From contig CM067081.1 in the NCBI GenBank assembly GCA_034008185.1, forward strand, positions 150,690,258-150,754,257: DNA of 64,000 nt. Reading direction: 5' to 3'. This DNA comes from Gorsachius magnificus. Lineage: Eukaryota > Chordata > Aves > Pelecaniformes > Ardeidae. The position numbers and the translations under genes were made by a program. Of the stretch, positions 49,601 through 60,300 are shown piece by piece. The first letter of the stretch is position 1. Each line of letters begins with the position of its first letter. A model generated the notes under the pieces. The model was given only the letters and a program-made list of their open reading frames with translations. It had not been told where the DNA came from and did not search any database.

Positions 49601-52600
49601 CCCAGGGATGAACCTCAGGAGAGTGGCTCCCCCCTGCATGGGTGGGACTGGTGGGCAGAGGGATGGGGAGAGCCGCGTCATTGCAGTGCTGATGGTGCTT
49701 TTGGGGAAGAGGCTCGGTTGATCTGGGTCTTTGCTAGGGAGCACCAGTGCTGGCACTGCCCAAGCTCTTGTAGAACCTGACCAGTGCCATGCAGCGGTGG
49801 CCTCCCTGGTGGCTCCTGCTCTAGGCTCCAGCCACCGTGGGCACCTTCCTTCTTGGTATCTTCCAGTCATGTGCTGTGTGTTAGCCATAGACCCAGCGCT
49901 GGTCGGGACTGCTCCCCTTGCCCACTCAAAGGAAAAATTAAATGTCATCATCTTAACTGTCCTAGGTTTCTTGCTACCCTTACCCTGGAGGGGGCTCCTT
50001 TTGTGCATCTTTGGGACTATAAAAATTTGTTTTAGAGTCAATGAGTGTTGACACTGTGGATGGAAAGGGAGTGATTTTTCAGGTCCTCTGGTACTCCAGC
50101 CACTGCTACTCATGCTCCCTCTCTCCCTGGGCCTCTCCTGCAGGGAACTGCATGGAGCTCCAAAAGGCGAACTCAACGCTCAACGTGACCAATGAAAACG
50201 CCACCTCCCCGGTCATCGAGTTCTGGGAGTAAGTAAAGGACAGGCCTGTACCCCGCTTTCCTCCAGGACATACCTTCCCTGGGTAAGGAACAAACCCTGC
50301 ACAGCACATCCTGTTAACCCGTACTTGCCAGAAGAGGACACAAGAGGGGAAGCTGGGCAGGTCAGAGTGAAGGCTCTCAGGGGCAGCACCATCAGCCAAG
50401 GGTAACATTGCTGGGCTCGTGGCATTTGTCTGGAGCTGTGCTGGTGTGCCTCAGAGCCATCTGACTTTGTCCTTCTCTGACGCTGTATTCCTGTCCCTCT
50501 GGACCTTTTGGGCTTCTCAGTCTCACTGACCTCAGTGGTGGCTAGCTGACTGTGCAAGACCTTACCTCACCGATGCTTTGCCTCCTCTGGTCCTTGATAT
50601 TTTATTTATTGTCCTTTTCTCCCCTATTCCTCCTCTGCTGTTGCACTCTTCCTTTCTCCGTTTATGCTGCTGCTCTCCCTGCCTCCTTCCTTGTTCTTCA
50701 TTGCCAGCTGTGAACTTCCTTATACAGTTGTTTCCTTCTGCAATGCAGGTGAATTGGCTGAACGTTCCCCATCCTGAAGCTTTGGTTGCACCCACAGTGC
50801 AAACCTCAATAAATTTAGTGGCACTCCCTCAGGGTATAGTGGCCATTACCACTGTTTGGTTTGTATTGCAGTTTATGTATCTGCTGGCTTATCCATTGCT
50901 CTTTGTCTGTTTGGAGCAGTCTGGCCCATGCAGTCCTTAACCTGCCTGGTGGCTGGACCCAGGGTAACCATGCGCAGGACATGGGTGCTGAGACTATAGG
51001 TGGGAGTGGGGTGAGATCTGTGGTGATCCACAGAGCAGCAGCTCTGTGATGAGTTTTTGTCTGCATGTGTTGCAAGCTGTGGCATGTCCAGCTGTTGAAT
51101 AGGAGACCTTAAAGCCCTGTGATGCAGGGAAGGAGGAGCCCATGCTGGTGATGCAGTAGTGGATCTCTTTCCTTGGAATCCGTGCCACCATGTGATACCA
51201 GCATGTTCACAGGAGGCTCCGGCATGGTGGGTGGTGACTTTTGTATGTGGGCTAGTCTTCACCTCAAAAATAGAAAAAGAGGTCATGTTTTCACTTTAGA
51301 GTGACTAATATGCAAGCTATCCTGAGGAGAGAAGCTCACCAAAATTGAAATGAAGTGCTAGGGTCAGCTTACTTCACGCTGAAATTCGCTCCCTCGTTTT
51401 TTCTCCCCTTGTGTTAGTTAGCCTAAGGTACAGGGTACCTTTATTTCTGGCATGAAGGCATAGGCTTGCTGGCTTGGGATCTCTGATGATCCTTAGCATC
51501 TCCTGGGAGAACAGGCCCAGTTAAGCACTGAGCCGTGGCTAATAGACTGTGCAAGTAACCCCTCTGCTGCCACCATGAATTTCCCTTGTGCGTTTAGATG
51601 GGTGGAGGACTCTGCCCTCGCTGCCCTCAGCGCATGGAGCACACAGTACCTCCAGGGCTCAGCAAGGGGATGCTGTTTTTAAACTTTAATTTTTTCTAAA
51701 ATTTTCTTTGTCTCCTGTGTGCTCCCCGAGCCTGCACTCTCCCTCTGCCTGCTGCTCACATGTGATTAGATGGTGGCCTGCCTTAGCTTTTCCTGAGGCT
51801 GGCTGCCGGAAAAGTTGATGTTCCCATCGCTGCTGTGACCATCCCTGCGTTACTGGGGAATAAGCACACGGGACTGGAAATTTCCACTGTCCATTGCTTC
51901 TGATCCAGCATTCGTTCCTGCCCTCCCTGAGGGGGGAGGTAGGATGCCACCCTTTCCTCGAGAAGCACTGACCTGCCAGCGGGCTGATGGCACGCTTCTG
52001 AGGCCTCTTCTGGCTGTGGTCCAGTGCCCAGTTAGTTACGGTCGGCTAGCACCCTTTCCCCACTGGTGACAGAGTCCACATCCTTAGAAGCCAGCAAAGA
52101 CCAACTCGATAAAACATATCTGGGGGAGCAGCCTGATTTCTCCAACCCCTCCTCTCATCCTCTCAATCCACCACGAGGCTGTGGGGCAGGAAAGGAGGCA
52201 GTGTGTCTTAGACTGCGGTTCTCCAGGAGCACAACTTTTATTGTGGGATAATCACTGTCTTCTGCAGCAGGGCGGGCATTGCTACTGTCTCAGGCTTGGG
52301 GTTTTGGGACTGCTCCACAGTGTTTTGTGCTCAGGTCCACCTGTGCAGTGTAGAAGATAAAGGAGGATGAGTCCTTACTTCTGTAAGTGATGGGGAAAAT
52401 TTGATATGCATATGACATGGAAAGCTTCTATATGGCCAAGGTGAGACCATAAGACCATAGCTGAACCAAGGTCCATCTAGCCCAGGATCCTATCTCCACA
52501 CTGGCTGCAAGAGGATGCCCAAGGTGGCCTTTCTGACTGTGCAATGTGGATTATCATGGTCTTGGTTGGATCTTAGTCATGGTATGGGATGCTATGCTGC

Positions 52601-55600
52601 TCTGGGTCCTGAGGTGAAATATATAGCTGCTCCTAAAGACTGAAGAAGTGTGCTATGGAGAAGGGGTTGGACAGCATTGCTTCTTGGGTGGTCCTGATGG
52701 ATTCTGCATGGTAAGTGCAATGCATCATTCACTTTGATGCTTGAAGCATGTCAGAAATGTAGGTGAACCTTGTAATGTGCATGAAAAAGGCTAAGCTTGC
52801 GTGTGCAAAGTGATGTATGTTCTTGCAGAGAGAGAGCTCTTACCCTAGAGGACGAGACAGATGAAGGGTGGGAGGAGGACAGGAGAAGAAATGTCTCGGC
52901 CCAACAGGCCAGCACTGGAGTGAGCATAGAAGCAAGTGTCCATATGTGATCTGCCAGGCTGGTCGTACTTTTAAGAGGGGAGCACTGCTGGCAGCTCAGA
53001 CCTGTACCTTGTTACAGCTCTTCTCCCCAAAGCCATCAGGTGCTGCGGAGGTGTGGTGAGAACCAGTGTGGTGTTGGGAACGTTAGTGGCCAACATCAGT
53101 GATACTTGGATGTTCCTTTGCTTCCCCCCGATGCAGGAGGAGAGTGCTAAATATTTCTGATGGCATCCAGCACCTGGGCAGCCTGCGCTGGGAGCTGGCT
53201 CTGTGTCTCTTGCTGGCGTGGATCATCTGCTACTTCTGCATTTGGAAAGGGGTCAAGTCCACAGGCAAGGTGAGTCCTTGGTTCAAATCAAGCCTCTTCC
53301 CTTGATCACAGCTGGAAATTTGATCTACTCACCTTTTGTATGTTCAGAGAGGTCCTAGGGATCTGCTGGGAATCACCCTCTGAACAAGCTGGCAGGAGCC
53401 TGTGGGGCTCAACGTCCAGCAGGAGCATGAGCCAGGCTCTGTGTTTTGGGTAGCAAAGAATGGGAGCACTGAGACGTCTCAGAGCATTAACTTCCAAGAT
53501 GTATATCCCCATCTGGTCCCTCTCCATCCACAGGCCCAGGAGACCCTGCAGTCTTCCTATTTATGGGGTGCTTGCATGTTTCCTTCCCTGCCATCACAGT
53601 GTGAGCAAGCAGCATGTTTTTGCCTCTGTTGGCAAGTGCAGACAGAAAATCTTTGAATTCATTAGATAGTAATGAAGGTAACTCTGATGGCCCCAATGCC
53701 CTCTCTGCCTCATCATCCTGGGGATCTTCTTTTTTCTTTTTGTTCATCTCAATTCTTCCTACAGTCACTCGTATTCCCCAGCAATAAAAGTCTCCTTTTT
53801 TCTCAGCAGACTAGTCACCACAGAGGTCTTTTTTTGAATGCCTCTGGGAAGGGTTGGCCTGACTGTCCAGCTCCATCCTATGCTCCCTCTGTTGCAGCAT
53901 GCACCACTGTCATTTGCACTGACCCCATTACTTAGTTTCTGCTACTGCCTCCTGACCCACTCCCAGTCAAACTTGTCTGGATCCAGCAAGAACAGATGGA
54001 AATGAAAAGGTTTAGTATGTTATCTAAATGGTGTCTTCTCTGTAGGCTTCGAACAAGACATCATGTGTGATAGGGTGTAAATTTTAGCTGCGTCCATTTC
54101 CATCAATTTGATGGTGTGGATGTTAGCAGTTTCTCCTGCTTCCAGAATGGTCTGGGGTTATGAAACATGACAGGGAAATCAAGCAGCTTGCGGAGATGAT
54201 TTTTTCTGGTTTCCATGGAGTAAAATTAGAAGAAAAGAGCAACTGCTTGCTGTTGTGGCCTGGTAAAAAAAAGCAGAGGCAGTCTAATAACAGCAATATG
54301 ATACTAAGATACAGCAAACATGGTGTGGGAAGTGCTGAGAACAAATTCAGTCTATTTTAGATGCCAGTTCTAGGTTAAATGCAAATGCTTTTTAGCAAAA
54401 AGGACTAGTGATGGTGAGATCTTACCTTTTTGAAAACAGAAACCTTCTTTCAGTAAAGCAACAGTGTCCATAGGTTTATCATCCCTCCACATATTTAATG
54501 ATCCAGCTAAAATTATGGCTGTGGGAATATAATCCCACTGGGGAAGGGATACACGTAAATTCTGGGGATTTGCCTGTGGAGGGGCAAACACCATGAGCTG
54601 AAGTCCCCCTATGCAGAACAGCAGCAGCAGTTTGCATCCTCCGACGCAGGGACTGCCCATCCTGAGGAGCGCTTGCAGATGCAGGAGATTGTCACAGATG
54701 GAACCACTTTGCTGAGGCATGTGGATCAGATTCAAATAAAACCCTGAATGTTGTTGACCAGCATGTGACAGAATGATCACACTGATCCCGGCAAGGTTCC
54801 TAGTGATGTAGTTAGTGCTAACAATGCCCGAGAAATAAAAAGATTGGGTCTGAGCCAAGCACTGAGTAATATCTCATTGGATCCAGATGTTCCTGTTGTT
54901 AGATAGAAGTTTGGCACTCTTAATCCAGCAAAACATTCTCCAAATTCAGGCCTCTGGTCTCAGCGCAGATGTGAGCGACTGTGAGTGAAAAGCTTAACAT
55001 GCTAGTTCACACAGGCTGTAGAGCACGTAGGATGTTACCAAAATGTGAATCCAAATCGTATGCCAGACAGCTACCAGTTTGTATTCTGAGCTCCTAAAAC
55101 TGATGTTATTTAGAGATCCAGCCAAGAATGTGCAACCTGGCATCCTGGAAGAACTTGCACTAGGGTTCAAAGGCAATGGCCTGTTTTTATGATTTTTGTT
55201 TTTAATCTTGCTTTCATGAGCCGAGAAAGATTAGACTTGCATCCTTGTCATTTCCTGAAGGAAGAATTTGGTTGTGTGGTAAATACAGGGATGATTGTTA
55301 AACTCTCAGGGCCTGCAGATTTGATTAACTGTCACTGAAAAGCTCTAAATCAGAGCTCCTTGAAAATTTGAGAATGAAATGAATGATGGTGTTTGCCTGT
55401 GTTGAAAGACGTTGTCCCTGGGTTCCTTCAATGTTCAGGATGCAGATTCGGAGGGACAGGGGTGGAACCGCTCACACAGGCACCTCAGGCAATCATGAGC
55501 CCCAGCAAGGAGGTGTTTTTCACCAACCTCTCTGGCATTACCCAAGACTGCCGTGATATATAGACCAGGGCATATGAAATGCATAGAAAACCTGGAGCTG

Positions 55601-57345
55601 CAGACAGAGATGATAATCTAGTAGTGTGGCTTTTCAAGGATAGGATATCTCTCAAATCCTTCTGTCCTTCTGCATTACAAAGCTGAATCACTGAAGAGTG
55701 CGTATCTTGACTTACAGGAGGACGTTGCTGTACTCAGATGGAATACATCAGAATGGGACCGGAAAAAATTTCTTTTTCAATCACTACTCATATCATAAGG
55801 ATTACCCTGGGGCAGAGCGGAAGTGGTCATGCTGTCCAGGGAAATCATAAGCTCCTTCTTGGTAGGACCACCTTTAATGCCAAAATGGCTAAAGCTGTGG
55901 CAGTCCCTGCGACCCCTGCTGGGGGATGGTGAGCTTTAGGTGGATTTTGAAACAACTCATTCTGGGTGGATGGGAAGGTGTGAGGAATAGATCATTTCAC
56001 ATCATTACATTTTGCAGTTCCTCCAGAGATGAGCTTTAGCTCTCTTGTGCATAACTGCCAAAGCTGAGAAAAGAGCTGTAGGGTAGCGTTCAAGTGAAGT
56101 GTGCTGATGCAAATCCTCACTCAGCATGTCCACACAAGAAAAATCTGAAGGAGCAACATTTCTTTTTTGGCCTAGCATGGTACAACAGACTGAACAACTT
56201 TTTTTCAAGGTGGCAAATAAGTCTTGAAAGTGTGGGAGCAATGCAAAGGGATTAATGATGCTACTTACATTGCTGGGGAGGCTGCATGCACCCTTGATAC
56301 CAGTTTGTTTGTGTGGGCAACACAGACTAGAACATGTTGTTGCTGTGGTGTGCTACAGCAATCCCCAAACTGAATGTTATATTTACCAGATGTGGAGTCC
56401 CTGAAAGGATTAGCTGATACTGGCCTGCAGCATTCCCCCAAGGGACGCGGTTCCTTTGCTCGAGGAAGGGATTCCAACCCTACCTGAGTATGTCTGCATT
56501 GCTCATGGGCTTGGGGCACAAAAAGCAAGAGGACGCAGGTTAAAGGTCCTGTTTGGGTCTGTGTCCTCGGTGGCAAGTCTGAGACCTGCTGCCTTGCTCT
56601 GCCTGAAATGCCTGTGCTGGGTGTTTGAACAGGGATCAGTGCAAGGCACTGTGGTGGGGAGCGGTGGGCACAAGTCAGTTGCCAGTGCCAACCCTGAGTG
56701 GGACACCTCCAGTGTTGTCCCCAGTGGTCCTTTGGTAGCAATCATGTTTCGGGGTGTATCTTTTATCTGAACAGCCCTTCACCCTTGCCACTAAATGCTG
56801 CGGATAAGAGACTTTCTGTGTGTGACTCAGACTCTATTTGAGGTAGGGGTGTGCAGGTGTATACTGGGGCTGGCTCCTTCTCAGATGCATGTAGATATCA
56901 AACTGCTGGCTTCAGCAGAGCTACTCTGACTCTAACCTGGTGACAGCCTGGCTCAGGGTCTGGGTTGCTCTTAGGACTAGAAAGGTTTCCTCTGGCTCCA
57001 GACACACCATGGCACGTCACAAGTTTCCTGGGCGCGTTTTAAAATGCATTTCTTTCTACTGCAGGCGACAGCAAGGCTCTTGGCAAGGCAGCCTGACCTG
57101 TCCCCTGCCGCTGCCCACCTCCCCAGCCCAGGGGTCGGTGCTGTGCTGCCGGCGCTCTGTGCTCTGGCCCACGCTGCTCGCTCACGCTTGTCCCTTCGTC
57201 CTCCTCCCAGGTGGTGTATTTCACGGCCACATTCCCATACCTCATGCTGGTTGTTCTGCTGATCAGGGGAGTCTCCCTGCCTGGGGCGTCCCAGGGAATC
57301 CTGTTTTACCTTTATCCAGACATCAGTCGCCTTGGGGACCCCCAG
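43467..57345 (+). CDS. SLC6A13: SLC6A13 (GAT2 GABA/taurine transporter), 5' half; first six coding exons, rest beyond the window
   Basis: Plasma-membrane Na+/Cl- symporter of the SLC6 family, carrying GABA, beta-alanine and taurine. The coding parts are 43467-43686, 48243-48377, 49399-49539, 50144-50228, 53137-53269 and 57211-57345. Joined, they give exactly 283 codons with all phases consistent and GT-AG introns. The product covers the cytosolic N-terminus, TM1 with [20 protein letters not shown]2, TM3, the glycosylated second extracellular loop, TM4 and TM5. Full-length GAT2 is about 600 residues, so slightly under half is here. The N-terminal pattern (SNGET, YP-MEK, TLERG-WNNK) points to SLC6A13 rather than SLC6A12, SLC6A6 or SLC6A11, and its position after KDM5A agrees with mammalian gene order. 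The next exon (expected to begin VWMDAGTQ) was not found before 64,000. Confidence 0.94.
45188..45229 (+). other. Putative G-quadruplex motif
   Basis: Six runs of three or four G at 45188-45190, 45196-45199, 45207-45210, 45212-45214, 45219-45222 and 45226-45229. They are separated by loops of 5, 7, 1, 4 and 3 nt, which meets the usual G3+N1-7 rule. It is on the transcribed RNA sense strand. Confidence 0.7.
46004..46019 (+). repeat. A16 homopolymer run
   Basis: Sixteen A after GGAGGG, followed by AGAGCAG and A8. It is an intronic simple repeat. Confidence 0.85.
47104..47119 (+). repeat. T16 homopolymer run
   Basis: Sixteen T within the first SLC6A13 intron, ending in TG. Confidence 0.85.
48243..48377 (+). 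CDS. SLC6A13: SLC6A13 exon: TM2 (residues 74-119)
   Basis: Encodes [33 protein letters not shown] and [14 protein letters not shown]2 covers about residues 75-98. [13 protein letters not shown] is the conserved TM2/loop-1 segment of SLC6 transporters. The acceptor is ctgccag and the donor gtgagt; both ends are phase 1. Confidence 0.96.
48378..49398 (+). other. SLC6A13: SLC6A13 intron, 1.0 kb
   Basis: Phase 1. No gene or repeat recognised. Confidence 0.85.
49399..49539 (+). CDS. SLC6A13: SLC6A13 exon: TM3 and start of extracellular loop 2 (119-166)
   Basis: Encodes [20 protein letters not shown] and [12 protein letters not shown] (TM3), then [15 protein letters not shown]. The tandem Tyr of FYYIIV is the conserved TM3 substrate-site pair in this family. 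The Cys in GSC is the first of the loop-2 disulfide pair. The donor is gtgagt. Confidence 0.96.
49540..50143 (+). other. SLC6A13: SLC6A13 intron, 0.6 kb
   Basis: Phase 1. No recognisable content. It ends in a good pyrimidine tract and ctgcag. Confidence 0.85.
50144..50228 (+). CDS. SLC6A13: SLC6A13 exon: glycosylated extracellular loop 2 (166-194)
   Basis: A short 85-nt exon encoding [20 protein letters not shown] and TSPVIEFW. It holds the second loop cysteine and three N-glycosylation sequons, NST, NVT and NAT. The donor gtaagt splits a Glu codon (phase 2). Confidence 0.95.
50229..53136 (+). other. SLC6A13: SLC6A13 intron, 2.9 kb
   Basis: Phase 2. It contains an old CR1-like fragment at about 52,440-52,530. 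I recognise nothing else. Confidence 0.8.
52440..52530 (-). mobile_element. Short CR1-like 3'-end fragment, antisense
   Basis: The plus strand reads CATAAGACCATAG, CCAAGGTCCATCTAGCCCAG, ATCCTATCTCC and ATGCCCAAGG. This follows, in order, the widely distributed sauropsid CR1 end 'AACATAAGAA...GTCCATCTAGCCCAGTATCC'. Recognition is from memory of the consensus. Confidence 0.6.
53137..53269 (+). CDS. SLC6A13: SLC6A13 exon: TM4 (194-238)
   Basis: Encodes [19 protein letters not shown], then [18 protein letters not shown] (TM4) and [11 protein letters not shown] at about residue 199 is an additional possible N-glycosylation sequon; human has KIS by recall. The acceptor is gatgcag after C6 and the donor gtgagt. 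Confidence 0.96.
53270..57210 (+). other. SLC6A13: SLC6A13 intron, 3.9 kb
   Basis: Phase 0. No gene recognised. Short open frames (for example 54,370-54,858 minus and 56,265-56,741 minus) have no known domain. Confidence 0.8.
57211..57345 (+). CDS. SLC6A13: SLC6A13 exon: TM5 (239-283)
   Basis: Forty-five codons: [20 protein letters not shown] (TM5), [20 protein letters not shown] and LGDPQ. Phase 0 at both ends; acceptor tcccag, donor gtaagc. This is the last coding exon of the gene found in the window. Confidence 0.96.
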
Positions 57346-60300
57346 GTAAGCTGGAGGGGGGATCGAATGGCTGAGCTGTGCTTGCATGGATGCCTGTGGC
57401 TGTCCTCTCTCCCTCCTTTTTCTTTTCTCACTCTCTTTCTTCCAGCTTCTTCCTTCTGTCTCCTCTCTTTCCCTGCTGTGGACGTAAGGCAGGGCAGTGA
57501 TATCAGTGCATACTCTGCTGGTCCCCATGCTCTTGTCCTTGGCCTTCACCTGTGCTGTTACCTGTTTACCATATTTTCTAGTCTGAGTTGGGTCTGAATG
57601 GCCCCAGGGGCACGGGCAGTGGGACTTAACCCTTCATCATGAGTGGCGCCAGCCATCCCCCAGTTTCTTGGGGAGACTCCTGTGCTGCAGAGGCAGACGG
57701 TGCATGGTGCCGGCAGCTTGTGGGAATGAGCCCTGCTCCTGGTGTGCTTGCTCCGGCTTCCCTGAGAAGCGTGCCGGGGGCATGGCTGGCAGGAGCCGTG
57801 GCACACTGCAGCAGTCCCTGGGACCTGGCCGCCCTCCTCACCTCCCTGTCCCTGGTGAGAAATTCCTGCCTGTTTGACGGGAGGGTCAGTGCCTGACTGC
57901 TGCTTTTAATCTCTTTGGGACAAGTTCTTCCATGTTAAATCCTGGCTCCAGCTGAGCTGCTGTACCAGCCTTTGTGTGAAGGTGTTTCCAAAGGAGATTA
58001 AAGGGTGCCTGCTTGGAAAATAGGCCAGCAAAACCCTTCGTGACCCCATTAACTCCTTCTGGTCTAGCCCCAGTGCTGCCTTGGTTATTACTTTTGCAAA
58101 CAGGGGCATAAGTATTGGAGGAGGAATGGCTCCAGCTGATCCTGCCCTCCCTGATGGAGGAGAGAGGATCCCTGTGGGTGTGTGTGCGGTAACAGCGTCT
58201 CAGAGGCCACTGGGTGATATCCCCAGGTTCTGCCTGTGCCACCAGTGCGGTATGGCTCTGGGCAAGTCAGTTTGACTTATGGCTTCCGATCTGGGGAGCT
58301 AAACACCAGTGTCCGGTTTCCAGCTCCAGGCAGTCTGGTTTTTATCAGGGGAAGGACTTGGAGTTCCTGCTCAGCTTTCTGGAAGTCGCTCTCTGGTCAA
58401 GGCTGCGCCTGAGCAGGGGGTGAAAAGCCTCATTTTACAGCCCCAGCTGCCTTCTTGCTCTCTCAGTTTGCTTGCAGATGGGAGGTGGGCAGGACAGCTG
58501 CTCATCTGTGCGAAGGTGCAGCAGGGCTTGGAAGGGGGCGAGGACAGTTCTGTGTTTGCAGTGCTTGGGGCTCAGGCCAGTGAGGTGCAAGAGACCTCTG
58601 AAATAAAATAACATTTTCAAATGGTGCTCGTTCACTTACAAAAAGTCCTGTTGTTGCTGTGGCTGTGTCTCCCAGGGGACTGAATTAAACGGCTTCAAGC
58701 ATGGCATGGTTTTGCTGGTACTAGCTGTGTCCTCATTAGGTCCGTCCTGGCAAACTTTTCCAATTACAGCCTGAGCTTTAGAAGCACAGCTTCCTTCCAG
58801 CCTGGAAAATGCTAATGCAGTGGTGGAAAGGCAGAGTAACCCTTCAGAGCAAGAGGATGGCTTATCCTCGACCGGGGGAGGAAAACTTGCTCCTCCCTCC
58901 CTGACGCCGTTGTTCCTCAATGAATGCTTCACTTCTGCGGGAGAAAGGCAGGAGTCAGTAGCAGTGGTCGCCTTCCCCCAGCGTGCTTTAACCAAAGTAC
59001 CGAACCAAGTAGCAAGGCTCAATGTTTCTCTTGTGTTTTCCCACCAGAGAGGGAAGGGTTAGTGCCCCAAGCCCCACACGTGCGCGGCTGTGCCCCCCTC
59101 TCTCTGTGCAGGGACAGTGTGAGCCCTGCCAGCCCATCGGGGCCAAGTCGATGATAATTGATTTGCACTCAAGCTGTAATTGTTTACCCGCGATCCTGCA
59201 CTGCCTGGAAAAATGGAGGATTCTTTAATGCCTGGGAAGGGATGCTGGAAATTAAAAAAAAAATAAAAAAATTAAACATACCCTCTCCAATCTGAGCCTT
59301 ATGATAAGGCATCTCAAGGGGAGGTTTTTACAAAGGGCAGACAATGTACAAGGGGACAAAACCAAAACTCATTTAAAGTGTATGAAAATCTAGGTGAAAA
59401 GAGAGGATTAATTATTTAGCAGATTCTAGCAGGGGAGCAGCAGCTGCCGAGATGTGATTAAGTGTCAGAATATCAGACTGGTGCGTGGAAATCATTGCTT
59501 TTCACCTGTCAAATGACCTTGGACAGAACTGGGAAACCCTGCCTACAAGAGCTCAGGCTAGCTGATTGATGGTGGTCTCTTCTGGCCATGAAGTCTACAG
59601 TGCCCTAAATCTTCCTGCACCTTCATTTTCTAAATCTATGAAATGCTTATAGTTAAAATGGTAAATAGAAGGCATTTGATAGGTAGATCAGACTATAGAG
59701 AGAAACTGCTAAACAAAAGTTTTGAATAATGAAGTCTAGTTCTGCTCAAATACAAGGAGATAAGAGCAAAACCACCAAAGAGATCATCTATTTTGAACTG
59801 TGTGCCCCCAAACAAAAAAAAAAACAAACCCAAACCCCATAGTTTGCTTTTCATTTGTTTATTATTTACTATTATAATGTTAGCATGCCAGCCATTACCA
59901 GACCCAAGTTTCACACACACATTCCCACCCTTGATTGCATTTTCTGTGCTTCAGAAGGTTCCTACTTATTTCACAGCGTGGGTTGTGTTTTAACTGAAAT
60001 GGGTCTCAGGGTTGTTCACCTTTTCCACTTTTGATCATTCCACCCTTTGCAATAACTTTGTGGCACTTTTATCAATTGTTTATTTCAGTAGATAACGCTG
60101 GGGATTTACAGATGTGGTTACGGAGAGGGATGCACAGGGTGATCCACTAGTAGGAAGCTGAAACGAGAGGAATTCAGAGTAGAAATGAGGTTTAAGTGTG
60201 GGAAACATGTCATTAGAAGAACGGCTCTCTCCGTTGCCTCATGCTTTCATACCACAACCAGACATCGTTTTAATAGACGGATTTAAAGAGAGAGCTGATG

